Below, piece by piece: positions 1 to 6,573 of a stretch of DNA of 11,635 nucleotides; within the stretch, counting starts at the first letter, position 1; the number at the start of each line of letters is the position of its first letter. The stretch is from Rhodanobacteraceae bacterium (GTDB lineage Bacteria > Pseudomonadota > Gammaproteobacteria > Xanthomonadales > Rhodanobacteraceae). The notes beneath the pieces were generated by a model. That model made no database searches and was not told the origin of the DNA. It saw only the letters and a program-made list of their open reading frames with translations. Both the position numbers and the translations under genes were made by a program. The stretch lies in contig JAICHS010000053.1 of the NCBI GenBank assembly GCA_025924775.1, positions 1-11,635 on the forward strand, in the 5' to 3' direction.

Positions 1-969
1 CGTGTTGGCGCCCAAGTCCAGGCCCGCCGGCGCATGTAGCAGCCATCCCGCGGCATCCAGCTCGGCGTGCAGGCGGGCCGCGCGCGAACGCGAACTCAAC
101 GCACCGACGTAGGCCAGCGGCGTGCCTTCCAGTGCGTGCAGGTAGGCTGCGTCCTGCGCAAGGTTGTGGGTCATCGCCACCACCGAGGTGTGCGGATCGA
201 ACCTGACCGATTGGCGCAAGCGGGCGGGATCGACGCAACGCGTCACGACCCCCTTCGGCAAGTCGGCAGCGTCCAGCCGGTGCTGGTCGCTGTCGACCAG
301 CGTCGTTTGCCAGCCGAGCGCATCCGCCAACCGCAGCAGCGCGTGCGCGGTGCTGTTGCTGCCGATCGCCACCAGCGCGAGCGGCGGTTGCAACGGGTCC
401 AGCAGGACTTCGTCGCGGCCACCCGCGGCGGAAACGGTGATGGTCGTGGGCCGCTCCGGCCGCAGTTGCGCGAGCGCCGTGCGCAGGGTTGCGTCCGCGG
501 GCGGGTTGCCCTGCGCGCCATCGGCAAGGGCGTGCCGGGATGCAATGGTGGCGCCATCCCGCGCAAACCACGTCGCCAGGGTCGCGGGCCGGCGTGCACG
601 CAGACACTCGGCGAGTGGTGCCAGCCAGGCCATCGCGCCCGCGCGTTCGATCGGCTCGATCAAGACTTCCAGTTCGCCGCCGCAACCCATCTCCATCAGC
701 ACGTCCAGGCCCGATTCGGCGTTGTAGGCCACCCGCAGTGGCTCGCCGTCGCGGATGACGCCACGCGCGCGCTCAACGATGTCGCGCTGCGGACAGCCGC
801 CGGAAAGCGCGCAAACCGCACTGCCGTCGGCGCGCACCAGCATCCGCGTTCCGGCGTGGCGGAAGGCCGAACCGTGCGTGCGCGTGAGGGTGGCCAATGC
901 GGCCGCGGTGCCGTCGGGCAGCGCCGCAACCGCGTCGATCAGCGCGCGCCACTCCGCTGCGTTGCTCAT
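1..969 (-). CDS. xdhC: XdhC/CoxI family molybdenum-enzyme maturation protein (3' end cut by window edge)
   Basis: The reading frame is open from an ATG at 967-969 to base 1 (323 codons) and lacks only its last few dozen residues. The family is known to bind molybdenum cofactor and help insert or sulfurate it in xanthine-dehydrogenase-type enzymes in the cytoplasm. The N-terminal XdhC part has SGGCPQRD (Cys59) and MGCGGELEVLIEP (Cys96). The C-terminal Rossmann part starts near residue 197 (LVAIGSNSTAHALLRLA), followed by LGWQTTLVD and then VVAMTHNLAQDAAYL. The end, APAGLDLGANT, matches the family's usual GLDLGA motif. It lies 33 bases downstream of the Mo-subunit stop, in the same frame, with no clear Shine-Dalgarno, so translation may depend on coupling. 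The only in-frame ATG after that stop is the one chosen. Oddities: the usual GGCxE is GGCPQ, and the usual GAGH of the Rossmann loop is GSNS. The family call is firm; serving the adjacent enzyme is inferred from the operon. Confidence 0.9.
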   Translation of the reverse strand, partial: MSNAAEWRALIDAVAALPDGTAAALATLTRTHGSAFRHAGTRMLVRADGSAVCALSGGCPQRDIVERARGVIRDGEPLRVAYNAESGLDVLMEMGCGGELEVLIEPIERAGAMAWLAPLAECLRARRPATLATWFARDGATIASRHALADGAQGNPPADATLRTALAQLRPERPTTITVSAAGGRDEVLLDPLQPPLALVAIGSNSTAHALLRLADALGWQTTLVDSDQHRLDAADLPKGVVTRCVDPARLRQSVRFDPHTSVVAMTHNLAQDAAYLHALEGTPLAYVGALSSRSRAARLHAELDAAGWLLHAPAGLDLGANT

Positions 970-1002
970 GGGCGATGCAGGCCGCAGGTGGTCACGGCAA
1001 CT

Positions 1003-3342
1003 TCACGCCCGGTCAAGTTCGGCCTTGACGCGCTCCTTCCGGAACGGCGTCTGGCGCAAGCGCACGCCGACCGCGTCGTACACCGCGTTGCCGATGACCG
1101 CCGCGGTGGGACAGGTCGAAGGTTCACCGCCACCGTTGGATGGGTATTCGGCGCTGTTGTTGACGAACACCATCTCGAGACTGTCGGGGATCTCGTTGAA
1201 CGTGAGGATCGGATAACCCACCCAGTCGCGGCTGGTGACGTGCGCGCGGTCGAAGGTGATCTCCTCGTGCAGGGTCCGGCTCATCGACTGGATGATGTTG
1301 CCCTCGATCTGGTTGCGCATGCCGTCGGGACTGATCACCAGGCCGCAATCGTGTGCCACCACGACGCGCTTGACCCAGATGCCGCCGGTGTCGCGGTCGA
1401 CCACGACGTCCGCGATGGTGGCGACGCGCGATCCGTCACGGTTGACCCACGCGATGCCGCGTCCGTTGGCCTTGCGGCCCGGCTGCTTGCCCGGGAACGA
1501 CGGCCGGCTTTGCCAGCCGTACTGTTTCGCGGCCGCCTTCAGGACCGCGATCGCGCGCGGCTCCTTGAGGTACTTCAACCGGAACGCCAGCGGATCCTGG
1601 TGCGCCGCCGCGGCCAGTTCATCGATGAAGGACTCCATTGCAAAGGTGGTCTCGAACTGTCCGGGTGCGCGCATCCACGCGGTGATCACGCCGACCCGGC
1701 TTTCGCCATGCGCGACGACATCCGCATTGTCGAACTCGTATTCGTATTTGATCGCGGCGTCACCCAGGTTGACCTTGCCGACCGGCTTGCCGATCAGTTC
1801 GGACGCCAGCAGGCGCGTATCGGTGAGGGTCGGAACCCACATGTGGTGGCGCCACGCGGTGACGTTGCCCTTGGCGTCCAGTGCGCCTTCAAGATCCTGC
1901 ACGATGGGCGGTTCCTTGGGGTCCCAGCCGTGCGAATCCCAGCGCATCCACTGCACGCGCACCGGGCGCCCGACCGCGCGCGACATGATCGCGGCATCCG
2001 CCATCACGGGTTCAAGGCCGTTGCGGCCGTACTGGCCAGACGCCTCGACCCAGGTCACCTCGACGTTTTCAACCGGAAGATCCAGCAACTCGGCCATGTC
2101 GCGCCGCGCCTGGTGCGGCATCTGGGTGCCCGCCCAGAACTTCGCGTAATCCTTGCCGACATCGGCAATCGCGAGTTCCGGGCCGATCGAGCCGTGGGTC
2201 TCGAACGGTGTGCGATAGGTGGCCTTCAGCGTCTTCGCGCCAGCATGCAGTGCGGCATCGACGTGGCCACGGTTGGCCACCGTGATGACCTTGCCCGACG
2301 CATGCCGCAGTGATTCCCAGAGATCGTCCGGCGTCGCCGGCAAGCCCTGCCAATCGGACCATTTGGCCTGGCCGTCCGTGGGCCCCTTGCGCACCAGCTT
2401 CGAGCCCAGTTTCTCGGCCGCCTTGATGGCGGCCCATTCGGTTTTGGCAACGACGCCCAGGAAATTGCGCTGGCGCACCACCGCGACGAAGCCCGGAATG
2501 TCGCGCAAGCCGCTTTCATCGACGCTCAACAGGTCGGACTCGATGCCATAGGGCCGCACCACGCGACCGTGCAGCATGTTCGGCACCTTGACGTCGTGCA
2601 CGTAGGTGAACTCGCCCGTGACCTTGCCCGGAATGTCCTTGCGTGGCACCGACGTGCCGACGATCGTGTATTTCGAAGGGTCCTTGAGCTTGGCATCCGG
2701 CGCCACCTTCATGCCGAACGTCTTGCCGGTCGCACCGATTGTCACGTCGAGACGCTTGCCCTCCACCAGCTCGCCATAGGTGACGCTGCGCTGCGGTGCG
2801 TCCACCACCGAAACCACGCCGTCACGCACCGTCAGCTGCTCCGCCGGCACGCGCAGGCGTTTGCCCGCCATCGACAACAGCACCTGGCGTCCCGCGGCCG
2901 CGGCATGGCGGATCTGCGGGCCGGCGTAACGCACCGCCATGCTGCCGTACGTCGGCCCCTGGTCGACCGTGGTGGTCGTGGTACCCATCACCACGAACAG
3001 CTTGTCGAACGGGAAATCGAGTTCCTCGGCCGCGATCTGCGCCAGCGCGTTGGGCGAACCGTTGCCCTGCTCGACCTTGCCCGTGAAAAGCGTCGCGGTA
3101 TTGTCGGGATGGATCGCCAACCACGCATCCAGTTTGGCCGGGTCGACCGCCGGGAGGGATTGCGCAGCACCGGTAGCGCTGGCCGGAATGTGCGTGGCGG
3201 GTTGCTGCGCCAGCGCGGCCATCGGCCCCAGCAGGCTGAAACCCAGCACCAGACCGCCGGAGGTCTTCAGGAACTCGCGGCGGCTGGCGCCGAAGTCGGA
3301 AAGATCGGAATTCGCAAACACGGTTTCGGGGCGCGCGTTCAT
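1003..3342 (-). CDS. Molybdopterin-binding large subunit, xanthine dehydrogenase family (IorB/NicB-like), Tat-exported
   Basis: A 779-residue catalytic subunit of a molybdenum hydroxylase, which adds a water-derived oxygen to an N-heteroaromatic ring or aldehyde. Residues 20-26 (SRREFLK), a hydrophobic stretch (31-45) and ALA/QQ at 43-47 form a twin-arginine signal, implying periplasmic action. The central region has THGSIGPELAIADV, WAGTQMPHQARRDMAELL, a glycine-rich SGQYGRN (435-441) and GRPVRVQWMRWDSHGW. Near the C-terminus, GGGEPSTCPTAAV places the expected catalytic glutamate at Glu740. The length matches the two-subunit isoquinoline 1-oxidoreductase type. The central motifs resemble the nicotinate dehydrogenase NicB group, but there is no C-terminal cytochrome c domain. 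The frame stays open far upstream through the small-subunit gene. The start at 3342 is chosen for the signal peptide, the ATGA overlap with the upstream stop and a GGGAGG site 8 bases before it. The substrate cannot be read from sequence; aldehyde oxidation is an alternative. Confidence 0.92.
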   Translation of the reverse strand: MNARPETVFANSDLSDFGASRREFLKTSGGLVLGFSLLGPMAALAQQPATHIPASATGAAQSLPAVDPAKLDAWLAIHPDNTATLFTGKVEQGNGSPNALAQIAAEELDFPFDKLFVVMGTTTTTVDQGPTYGSMAVRYAGPQIRHAAAAGRQVLLSMAGKRLRVPAEQLTVRDGVVSVVDAPQRSVTYGELVEGKRLDVTIGATGKTFGMKVAPDAKLKDPSKYTIVGTSVPRKDIPGKVTGEFTYVHDVKVPNMLHGRVVRPYGIESDLLSVDESGLRDIPGFVAVVRQRNFLGVVAKTEWAAIKAAEKLGSKLVRKGPTDGQAKWSDWQGLPATPDDLWESLRHASGKVITVANRGHVDAALHAGAKTLKATYRTPFETHGSIGPELAIADVGKDYAKFWAGTQMPHQARRDMAELLDLPVENVEVTWVEASGQYGRNGLEPVMADAAIMSRAVGRPVRVQWMRWDSHGWDPKEPPIVQDLEGALDAKGNVTAWRHHMWVPTLTDTRLLASELIGKPVGKVNLGDAAIKYEYEFDNADVVAHGESRVGVITAWMRAPGQFETTFAMESFIDELAAAAHQDPLAFRLKYLKEPRAIAVLKAAAKQYGWQSRPSFPGKQPGRKANGRGIAWVNRDGSRVATIADVVVDRDTGGIWVKRVVVAHDCGLVISPDGMRNQIEGNIIQSMSRTLHEEITFDRAHVTSRDWVGYPILTFNEIPDSLEMVFVNNSAEYPSNGGGEPSTCPTAAVIGNAVYDAVGVRLRQTPFRKERVKAELDRA

Positions 3343-3815
3343 GCTGATTGCCTCCCGTTTTTCGCGGCGCGTTCGACGGCGCGGACGATGCGCATGTGCG
3401 TGCCGCAGCGGCACAGGTTGCGGTTGAGCGCCTGCTTGATGTCGTCCCGGCTCGGGTTGGGGTGTTTGTCCAGGAACGCCTGCGCGGTCATGATCATGCC
3501 GTTGATGCAGTAACCGCACTGCACGGCCTGCTCGTCGATGAATGCCTGCTGCAACGGATTCGGTTTGTCCACGCTGCCGAGTCCTTCCAGCGTCGTAATC
3601 GCGCGGCCCTCGGCGGCGGTCGCCGGCAGCACGCACGAATGCACCGCCGCGCCATCCAGGTGGATGGTGCAGGCGCCGCATTCGGAAAGGCCGCAACCGA
3701 ACTTGGGGCCGTGCAGGCCCAGCTGGTCGCGCAACACGTAGAGCAGCATCGTGTCGGGCTCGACCGCGACCGCGTGTTGCTTGCCGTTTACCTTGAGGTG
3801 GATGGTCTTGGGCAT
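3339..3815 (-). CDS. (2Fe-2S)-binding small subunit of molybdenum hydroxylase (IorA/NicA-like)
   Basis: A 158-residue iron-sulfur subunit that carries electrons from the Mo site of its partner to an external acceptor. The N-terminal plant-ferredoxin-type domain has Cys41, Cys46, Cys49 and Cys61 (CGLSECGACTIHLDG...C). The C-terminal helical domain has CGYC (Cys100, Cys103) and NLCRCG (Cys135, Cys137). All eight cluster ligands are present, and the length is usual for the family. Start: the frame extends upstream to 3899, but MPKTIHLKVNG at 3815 is the family-like N-terminus and has GGGAG six bases before it. The stop overlaps the large-subunit start (ATGA), so the two are very likely translationally coupled. 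It has no signal peptide of its own. If the complex is exported, this subunit would ride on the Tat signal of the large subunit, as is known for other Tat-exported Mo hydroxylases. It is the first gene of the operon. The family call is secure; the physiological partner beyond the large subunit is unknown. Confidence 0.95.
   Translation of the reverse strand: MPKTIHLKVNGKQHAVAVEPDTMLLYVLRDQLGLHGPKFGCGLSECGACTIHLDGAAVHSCVLPATAAEGRAITTLEGLGSVDKPNPLQQAFIDEQAVQCGYCINGMIMTAQAFLDKHPNPSRDDIKQALNRNLCRCGTHMRIVRAVERAAKNGRQSA
3351..3356 (-). promoter_or_regulatory. Strong ribosome binding site deciding the large-subunit start
   Basis: On the minus strand GGGAGG lies 8 bases before the ATG at 3342. The coding frame of the large subunit is open for another 513 bases upstream, so this site, together with the twin-arginine signal that follows, settles the start. 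It lies inside the end of the small-subunit gene. Confidence 0.8.
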
Positions 3816-3913
3816 GACGCGCTCCCGAGGTGATGGGCGGATACGCTTGCGCCATCGCGGGTCAACCCGGCACGCCTTCGCACGGCCGACCGCGAGCACA
3901 TGGTGTACCGCCA

Positions 3914-3940
3914 GTCTGCGCCTTATTCAACCGGTGTCAA
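3914..3940 (-). promoter_or_regulatory. Possible promoter of the Mo-hydroxylase operon
   Basis: On the minus strand a perfect TTGACA (3935-3940) is followed about 16 bases later by CAGACT, which fits a -10 box poorly. A second reading, TTGAAT (3925-3930) followed 17 bases later by TACACC, is equally weak. Either would give a leader of roughly 90-110 bases before the small-subunit start. The position suits an operon promoter, but the -10 match is poor, so an activator-dependent promoter or a site elsewhere in the gap is possible. Confidence 0.3.
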
Positions 3941-3973
3941 ATCCGGCACCCACCCCAGGCAAGTGCCGGCGCA

Positions 3974-3992
3974 AGACCACGAGCCGTGGTCT
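3974..3992. repeat. Perfect 8-bp inverted repeat with 3-base loop
   Basis: AGACCACG and CGTGGTCT are exact reverse complements separated by AGC. It lies about 160 bases upstream of the operon's first gene and about 310 bases past the LysR stop. It has no following T tract on either strand (minus side: TGCGCC), so it is not a classic rho-independent terminator. It could be a protein-binding operator, a leader hairpin or a transcript-end stem; the sequence alone does not decide. Confidence 0.5.
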
Positions 3993-4298
3993 CCGCGCAC
4001 TGCCCAACCGCATTCCCAAGGCAACCACGCCTGCGGCATCGATCAGGTTCCGGGCCCCGCGTCTCGCAAGATCACCTGCGCATCGCGGTCTCAAGATCAT
4101 CCAGCACCCGCACGGCGTTGAACGGTCCAATACACCGGGCAGCGTGTCGGCACAACCTGTCGTTCCAGCGCATTCGGGTACGACACTTGTTTCGCCGACA
4201 CACGCTCCAGCCAGGAGAACGACGGCGGCATTCGCCCCAAACCAGCCCATCATGCGAACGGTCGAGCTGACCGATGGCAACCATGTGGGGAAGCTTTA

Positions 4299-5180
4299 TC
4301 AGCCTGGCAATTCGAGCCTGCCATCTGCGAACTCGGCACTCATGAAATCCACAAAGGCACGCACCTTTGGACTAGGCAGCCTGCGTGAGGTATGCAAGAC
4401 CCATAGCTCGACAGGCTTGCCCAGCGTTCCCCATTGCACCAATTCGCCGCTCTCCAGCCTCGGCCGGACCATGGATTGCGGCAGCAATGCGACGCCGACG
4501 CCGGCAAGTGCGGCATCGCGGACGATGAACAGTGACGAGGCACGCATCACGGGTTGCGGATCGATGACGAGACGGCGGCCATCGACCGACCAGGGGCCAC
4601 TGGGGTAGGAAGACAGCACCACCGCCGGAACCTGGACAGGTTTTCCGGCCTTGCCTGCTCTCGGCACTTTTACCGAAGGCGCAGCGGCAATGACGAGCCG
4701 GTCGGTGGCAAAGCAGCGTCCCACAAGCGTGCTGTCCTCGCGTGGATTGACTCGGACGGCTACATCGAAATGTTCTTCAATCAGATCGACGGCCCGATCC
4801 TGCGCCACTACATCCAACTGAACACCGGGGTACGCCGCCAGGAACTTGGCCCCCAGCTTGCCGAAGGCGAGTTGCGCAAACAGCAACGGCGCCGCGATGC
4901 GCAAGCGGCCGCGCGGCGTAGCCAGCCCTTCCCGCGTCGCAATCACCGCCTCCTCGACTTCGCGCATCGGATCTTCGGCGCGGGTGAACAGCAATTGCCC
5001 GGCCTCGGTGAGGACAAGCCGATTGGAAGCACGTTCGAGCAGCCGAGCGCCCAGTGCCTCTTCCAGATCCGCAATGCGGCGCGACAGCGTGGCCTTGGAC
5101 CGGCCACTCGCGCGGCTGGCCTTGCCGAGACCGCCGTGAGTCGCCACCAGCAGGAAGTCCTCGAGGGCGTTGAGATTCAT
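4299..5180 (-). CDS. LysR family transcriptional regulator, divergent from ene-reductase
   Basis: A 293-residue DNA-binding regulator of usual LysR length. Residues 1-60 form the winged helix-turn-helix: NALEDFLLVATHGGL, then GRSKATLSRRIADLEEALGA with the recognition helix, then LLERASNRLVLTEAG. A linker helix follows (EEAVIATREGL). The effector domain starts with GRLRIAAPLLFAQLAFGKL and includes FDVAVRVNPREDSTLVGRCF, with IVRDAALAGVGVALLPQSMV near the C-terminus. This resembles the CrgA-like branch that senses small aromatic or reactive compounds; the ligand is unknown. The frame runs on upstream antisense to the next gene. The ATG at 5180 is chosen because LTTRs begin this way and the earlier ATG (5234) would lie beyond the promoter/operator. 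No good Shine-Dalgarno precedes it. The divergent arrangement, with a palindrome in the gap, makes control of the ene-reductase and of itself the likely role. Confidence 0.93.
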   Translation of the reverse strand: MNLNALEDFLLVATHGGLGKASRASGRSKATLSRRIADLEEALGARLLERASNRLVLTEAGQLLFTRAEDPMREVEEAVIATREGLATPRGRLRIAAPLLFAQLAFGKLGAKFLAAYPGVQLDVVAQDRAVDLIEEHFDVAVRVNPREDSTLVGRCFATDRLVIAAAPSVKVPRAGKAGKPVQVPAVVLSSYPSGPWSVDGRRLVIDPQPVMRASSLFIVRDAALAGVGVALLPQSMVRPRLESGELVQWGTLGKPVELWVLHTSRRLPSPKVRAFVDFMSAEFADGRLELPG

Positions 5181-5190
5181 GTGTTTCTGT

Positions 5191-5211
5191 ATTGAGACAT
5201 TGCGTCTCGAT
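5191..5211. promoter_or_regulatory. Probable LysR operator: ATTGAGAC-N5-GTCTCGAT inverted repeat
   Basis: The two 8-base arms match at 7 of 8 positions, including a perfect GAGAC/GTCTC core, around a 5-base ATTGC spacer. It sits between the divergent LysR and ene-reductase genes, 11 bases from the LysR start. It covers the -35 box and spacer of the ene-reductase promoter, so binding there would block RNA polymerase, and it would also sit just ahead of the regulator gene. Extra GTCTG and GTCTT half-site-like words follow at 5218-5222 and 5224-5228. That the neighbouring LysR protein binds here is inferred. Confidence 0.6.
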
Positions 5212-5219
5212 AATATAGT
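5192..5219 (+). promoter_or_regulatory. Sigma70-type promoter of the ene-reductase gene
   Basis: TTGAGA (5192-5197, 5 of 6 to the -35 consensus) and TATAGT (5214-5219, 5 of 6 to the -10 consensus) are separated by 16 bases. Transcription would start near 5226, leaving a leader of about 70 bases before the ATG at 5295. The AT-rich block TAATATAG stands out in this GC-rich window. Confidence 0.6.
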
Positions 5220-5294
5220 CTGTGTCTTGACCATGAAACCCTCTATGTTCCGTTGCAACAGGCGCTGACGAGCCTTCCGCAACGAGAGAACCTC

Positions 5295-6371
5295 ATGAAC
5301 CAGAAGCTGTTCGAACCCGTCCAGCTTGGACGCTACACGCTTTCCAACCGTCTGGTGATGGCGCCGATGACCCGTTCGCGCGCCAAAGCCGATGGAACGC
5401 CCGGCGATTTGGCGGCCGACTATTACCGCCAGCGCGCCAGCATCGGCCTCATCGTCACCGAGGGGACACAGCCGTCGGCTGATGGACAGGGCTACATCAC
5501 CACGCCAGGCATTTACACCGACGCGCACGTCGCCGGCTGGAAGCAGGTTGCGGCTGCCGTGCACGACAAGGGGGGGCGCATCTTCATCCAACTCATGCAC
5601 GCAGGGCGTATGTCGCATCCGGACAACACGCCGCATCATCGGCCGGGCGTTGCCCCCTCCGCCATTGCACCGGGTGCGCCGATGTTCACCGCCAAAGGCA
5701 TGCAGGCGATCCCCGAGCCGCGTGCGTTGACCACTCGGGAAATCCACCGAACGGTAGAGGACTTCCGTTTCGCCGCAGGTCGCGCGATCGAAGCGGGCGC
5801 CGACGGCGTCGAAATCCACGGTGCGAACGCCTACCTGGTGCATCAGTTTCTCGCGCCCAGTGCCAACACGCGCACGGACGCGTACGGTGGCTCCATCCCG
5901 AACCGCGCCCGTTTTGCCGTCGAAGTCACCGCGGCAATTGCCGCAGAAATCGGAGCGCACCGGACGGCCATCCGCCTGTCACCGGGCATGAAACTGTGGG
6001 GCATCGACGAAGGCCCTGAAGGACCGGACCTCTATCGCCATCTGGTCGGCGAACTCGACGCACTGGGCCTTGCCTACCTGCACATCGCGCAGCAAGGCGA
6101 CGAAGCACTGCTGGCCGACCTCCGCAAGCTCTGGAACGGCGCACTGGTGCTCAATCGCTCCGGGCGACCGCGCGACCGGATCGGCGCCGATGTGGCTGCA
6201 GGACTGGCCGATTTGGAGTCCTACGGGCAGTTCGTGCTCGCCAATCCCGATTTCGTCGCGCGGCTAAAGGCCGGCGCACCCATGAATGCTGCCGATCGCA
6301 GCACGTTCTTCGGCGGCACGGCGAAGGGCTACACCGACTATCCGGCGTTGCACGAAGCGCTGGCCGCGTAG
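5295..6371 (+). CDS. Alkene reductase, Old Yellow Enzyme family (FMN-dependent, NemA-like)
   Basis: A 358-residue flavoenzyme that uses NAD(P)H to reduce activated C=C bonds in enones, maleimides and quinones, and often nitro compounds; cytoplasmic. It is a single TIM barrel of normal length. Residues 1-30 carry KLFEPVQLGRYTLSNR and APMTRSR (Thr26, FMN tuning). FIQLMHAGRMSHP follows near 100. The substrate-binding pair is HGAN (His175, Asn178), with Tyr180 as likely proton donor, then QFLAPSANTRTDAYGGS. The end, TFFGGTAKGYTDYPAL, is the family signature. The start at 5295 is chosen over an ATG at 5253 because family proteins begin KLFEP and GAGAG lies six bases before it. The late FMN-phosphate region reads LVLNRSGRP...SYGQFVLANPDFV, where NemA has GAGAY and FGRDW; the usual Arg is Gln312. 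Divergent from the LysR gene and probably under its control; likely a stress-detoxification enzyme. The natural substrate is unknown. Confidence 0.95.
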   Translation: MNQKLFEPVQLGRYTLSNRLVMAPMTRSRAKADGTPGDLAADYYRQRASIGLIVTEGTQPSADGQGYITTPGIYTDAHVAGWKQVAAAVHDKGGRIFIQLMHAGRMSHPDNTPHHRPGVAPSAIAPGAPMFTAKGMQAIPEPRALTTREIHRTVEDFRFAAGRAIEAGADGVEIHGANAYLVHQFLAPSANTRTDAYGGSIPNRARFAVEVTAAIAAEIGAHRTAIRLSPGMKLWGIDEGPEGPDLYRHLVGELDALGLAYLHIAQQGDEALLADLRKLWNGALVLNRSGRPRDRIGADVAAGLADLESYGQFVLANPDFVARLKAGAPMNAADRSTFFGGTAKGYTDYPALHEALAA

Positions 6372-6377
6372 GACGCC

Positions 6378-6396
6378 ACGGGTTTCATCCCGTTTC
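6378..6396 (+). terminator. Weak hairpin after the ene-reductase gene
   Basis: ACGGG (6378-6382) and CCCGT (6389-6393) pair around TTTCAT, six bases after the stop codon, and run into TTTCCCC. The 5-bp stem and three-T tract make a poor intrinsic terminator, but the position is right. Confidence 0.35.
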
Positions 6397-6432
6397 CCCT
6401 GACAATCTGTTCGAAGCCAAGAACGCCTGATC

Positions 6433-6444
6433 CCGGGCGCCCGG
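6433..6444. repeat. 12-bp perfect palindrome
   Basis: CCGGGCGCCCGG reads the same on both strands, in the convergent gap between the ene-reductase and glutamate dehydrogenase genes. With no loop it is more like a binding or restriction-type site than a hairpin. It could also be chance in such GC-rich DNA. Confidence 0.3.
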
Positions 6445-6573
6445 TCGAAAACCGACAGGGCATGACCCCCCGGCGTCAAGTGGCAACCAGTCTTCCGAAA
6501 GTGGACCGACCCGAACGGCGGCAATGGGCCACGTTCACCCATCATGGCCCTCCACGCCATCCGTGTGCACGCC

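Larger units (their letters stand above)
3816..4298. other. Intergenic region without a supported gene
   Basis: This stretch separates the start of the Mo-hydroxylase operon from the stop of the LysR gene. Several short frames are open on both strands, up to about 117 codons on the minus strand, but I recognise no protein family in any of them. They overlap each other, which is typical of high-GC DNA. The stretch appears less GC-rich than its neighbours and must hold the operon promoter and, probably, the end of the LysR transcript. Visible structures are a perfect 8-bp hairpin (3974-3992), a possible TTGACA promoter element (3935-3940, minus) and a weak 5-bp hairpin (4259-4273), which lies 26 bases past the LysR stop and has no T tract. 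Confidence 0.6.

Noticed and set aside
67..2313. 748-codon open frame on the plus strand
   Set aside because: It runs antisense across XdhC and the Mo subunit, both clear family members. Its translation is rich in Arg, Ala, Val and His with no recognisable domain, as expected for an antisense frame in high-GC DNA.
3343..3855. N-terminal extension of the Mo subunit (start at 3855)
   Set aside because: The extension is the small-subunit gene read in another frame. The Tat signal, Shine-Dalgarno and ATGA overlap fix the start at 3342.
3858..3869. Short inverted repeat CGGG-TCAA-CCCG upstream of the small subunit
   Set aside because: A 4-5 bp stem is expected by chance in DNA this GC-rich, and nothing in its position makes it compelling.
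3927..4280. 117-codon minus-strand frame between the operon and LysR
   Set aside because: It has no ribosome binding site I can support and no recognised domain, and it overlaps competing frames. It is noted only as a possible remnant.
5181..5960. N-terminal extension of the LysR protein to 553 residues
   Set aside because: It is antisense to the ene-reductase gene and crosses the shared promoter. LysR proteins of this kind begin at the helix-turn-helix, as from the ATG at 5180.
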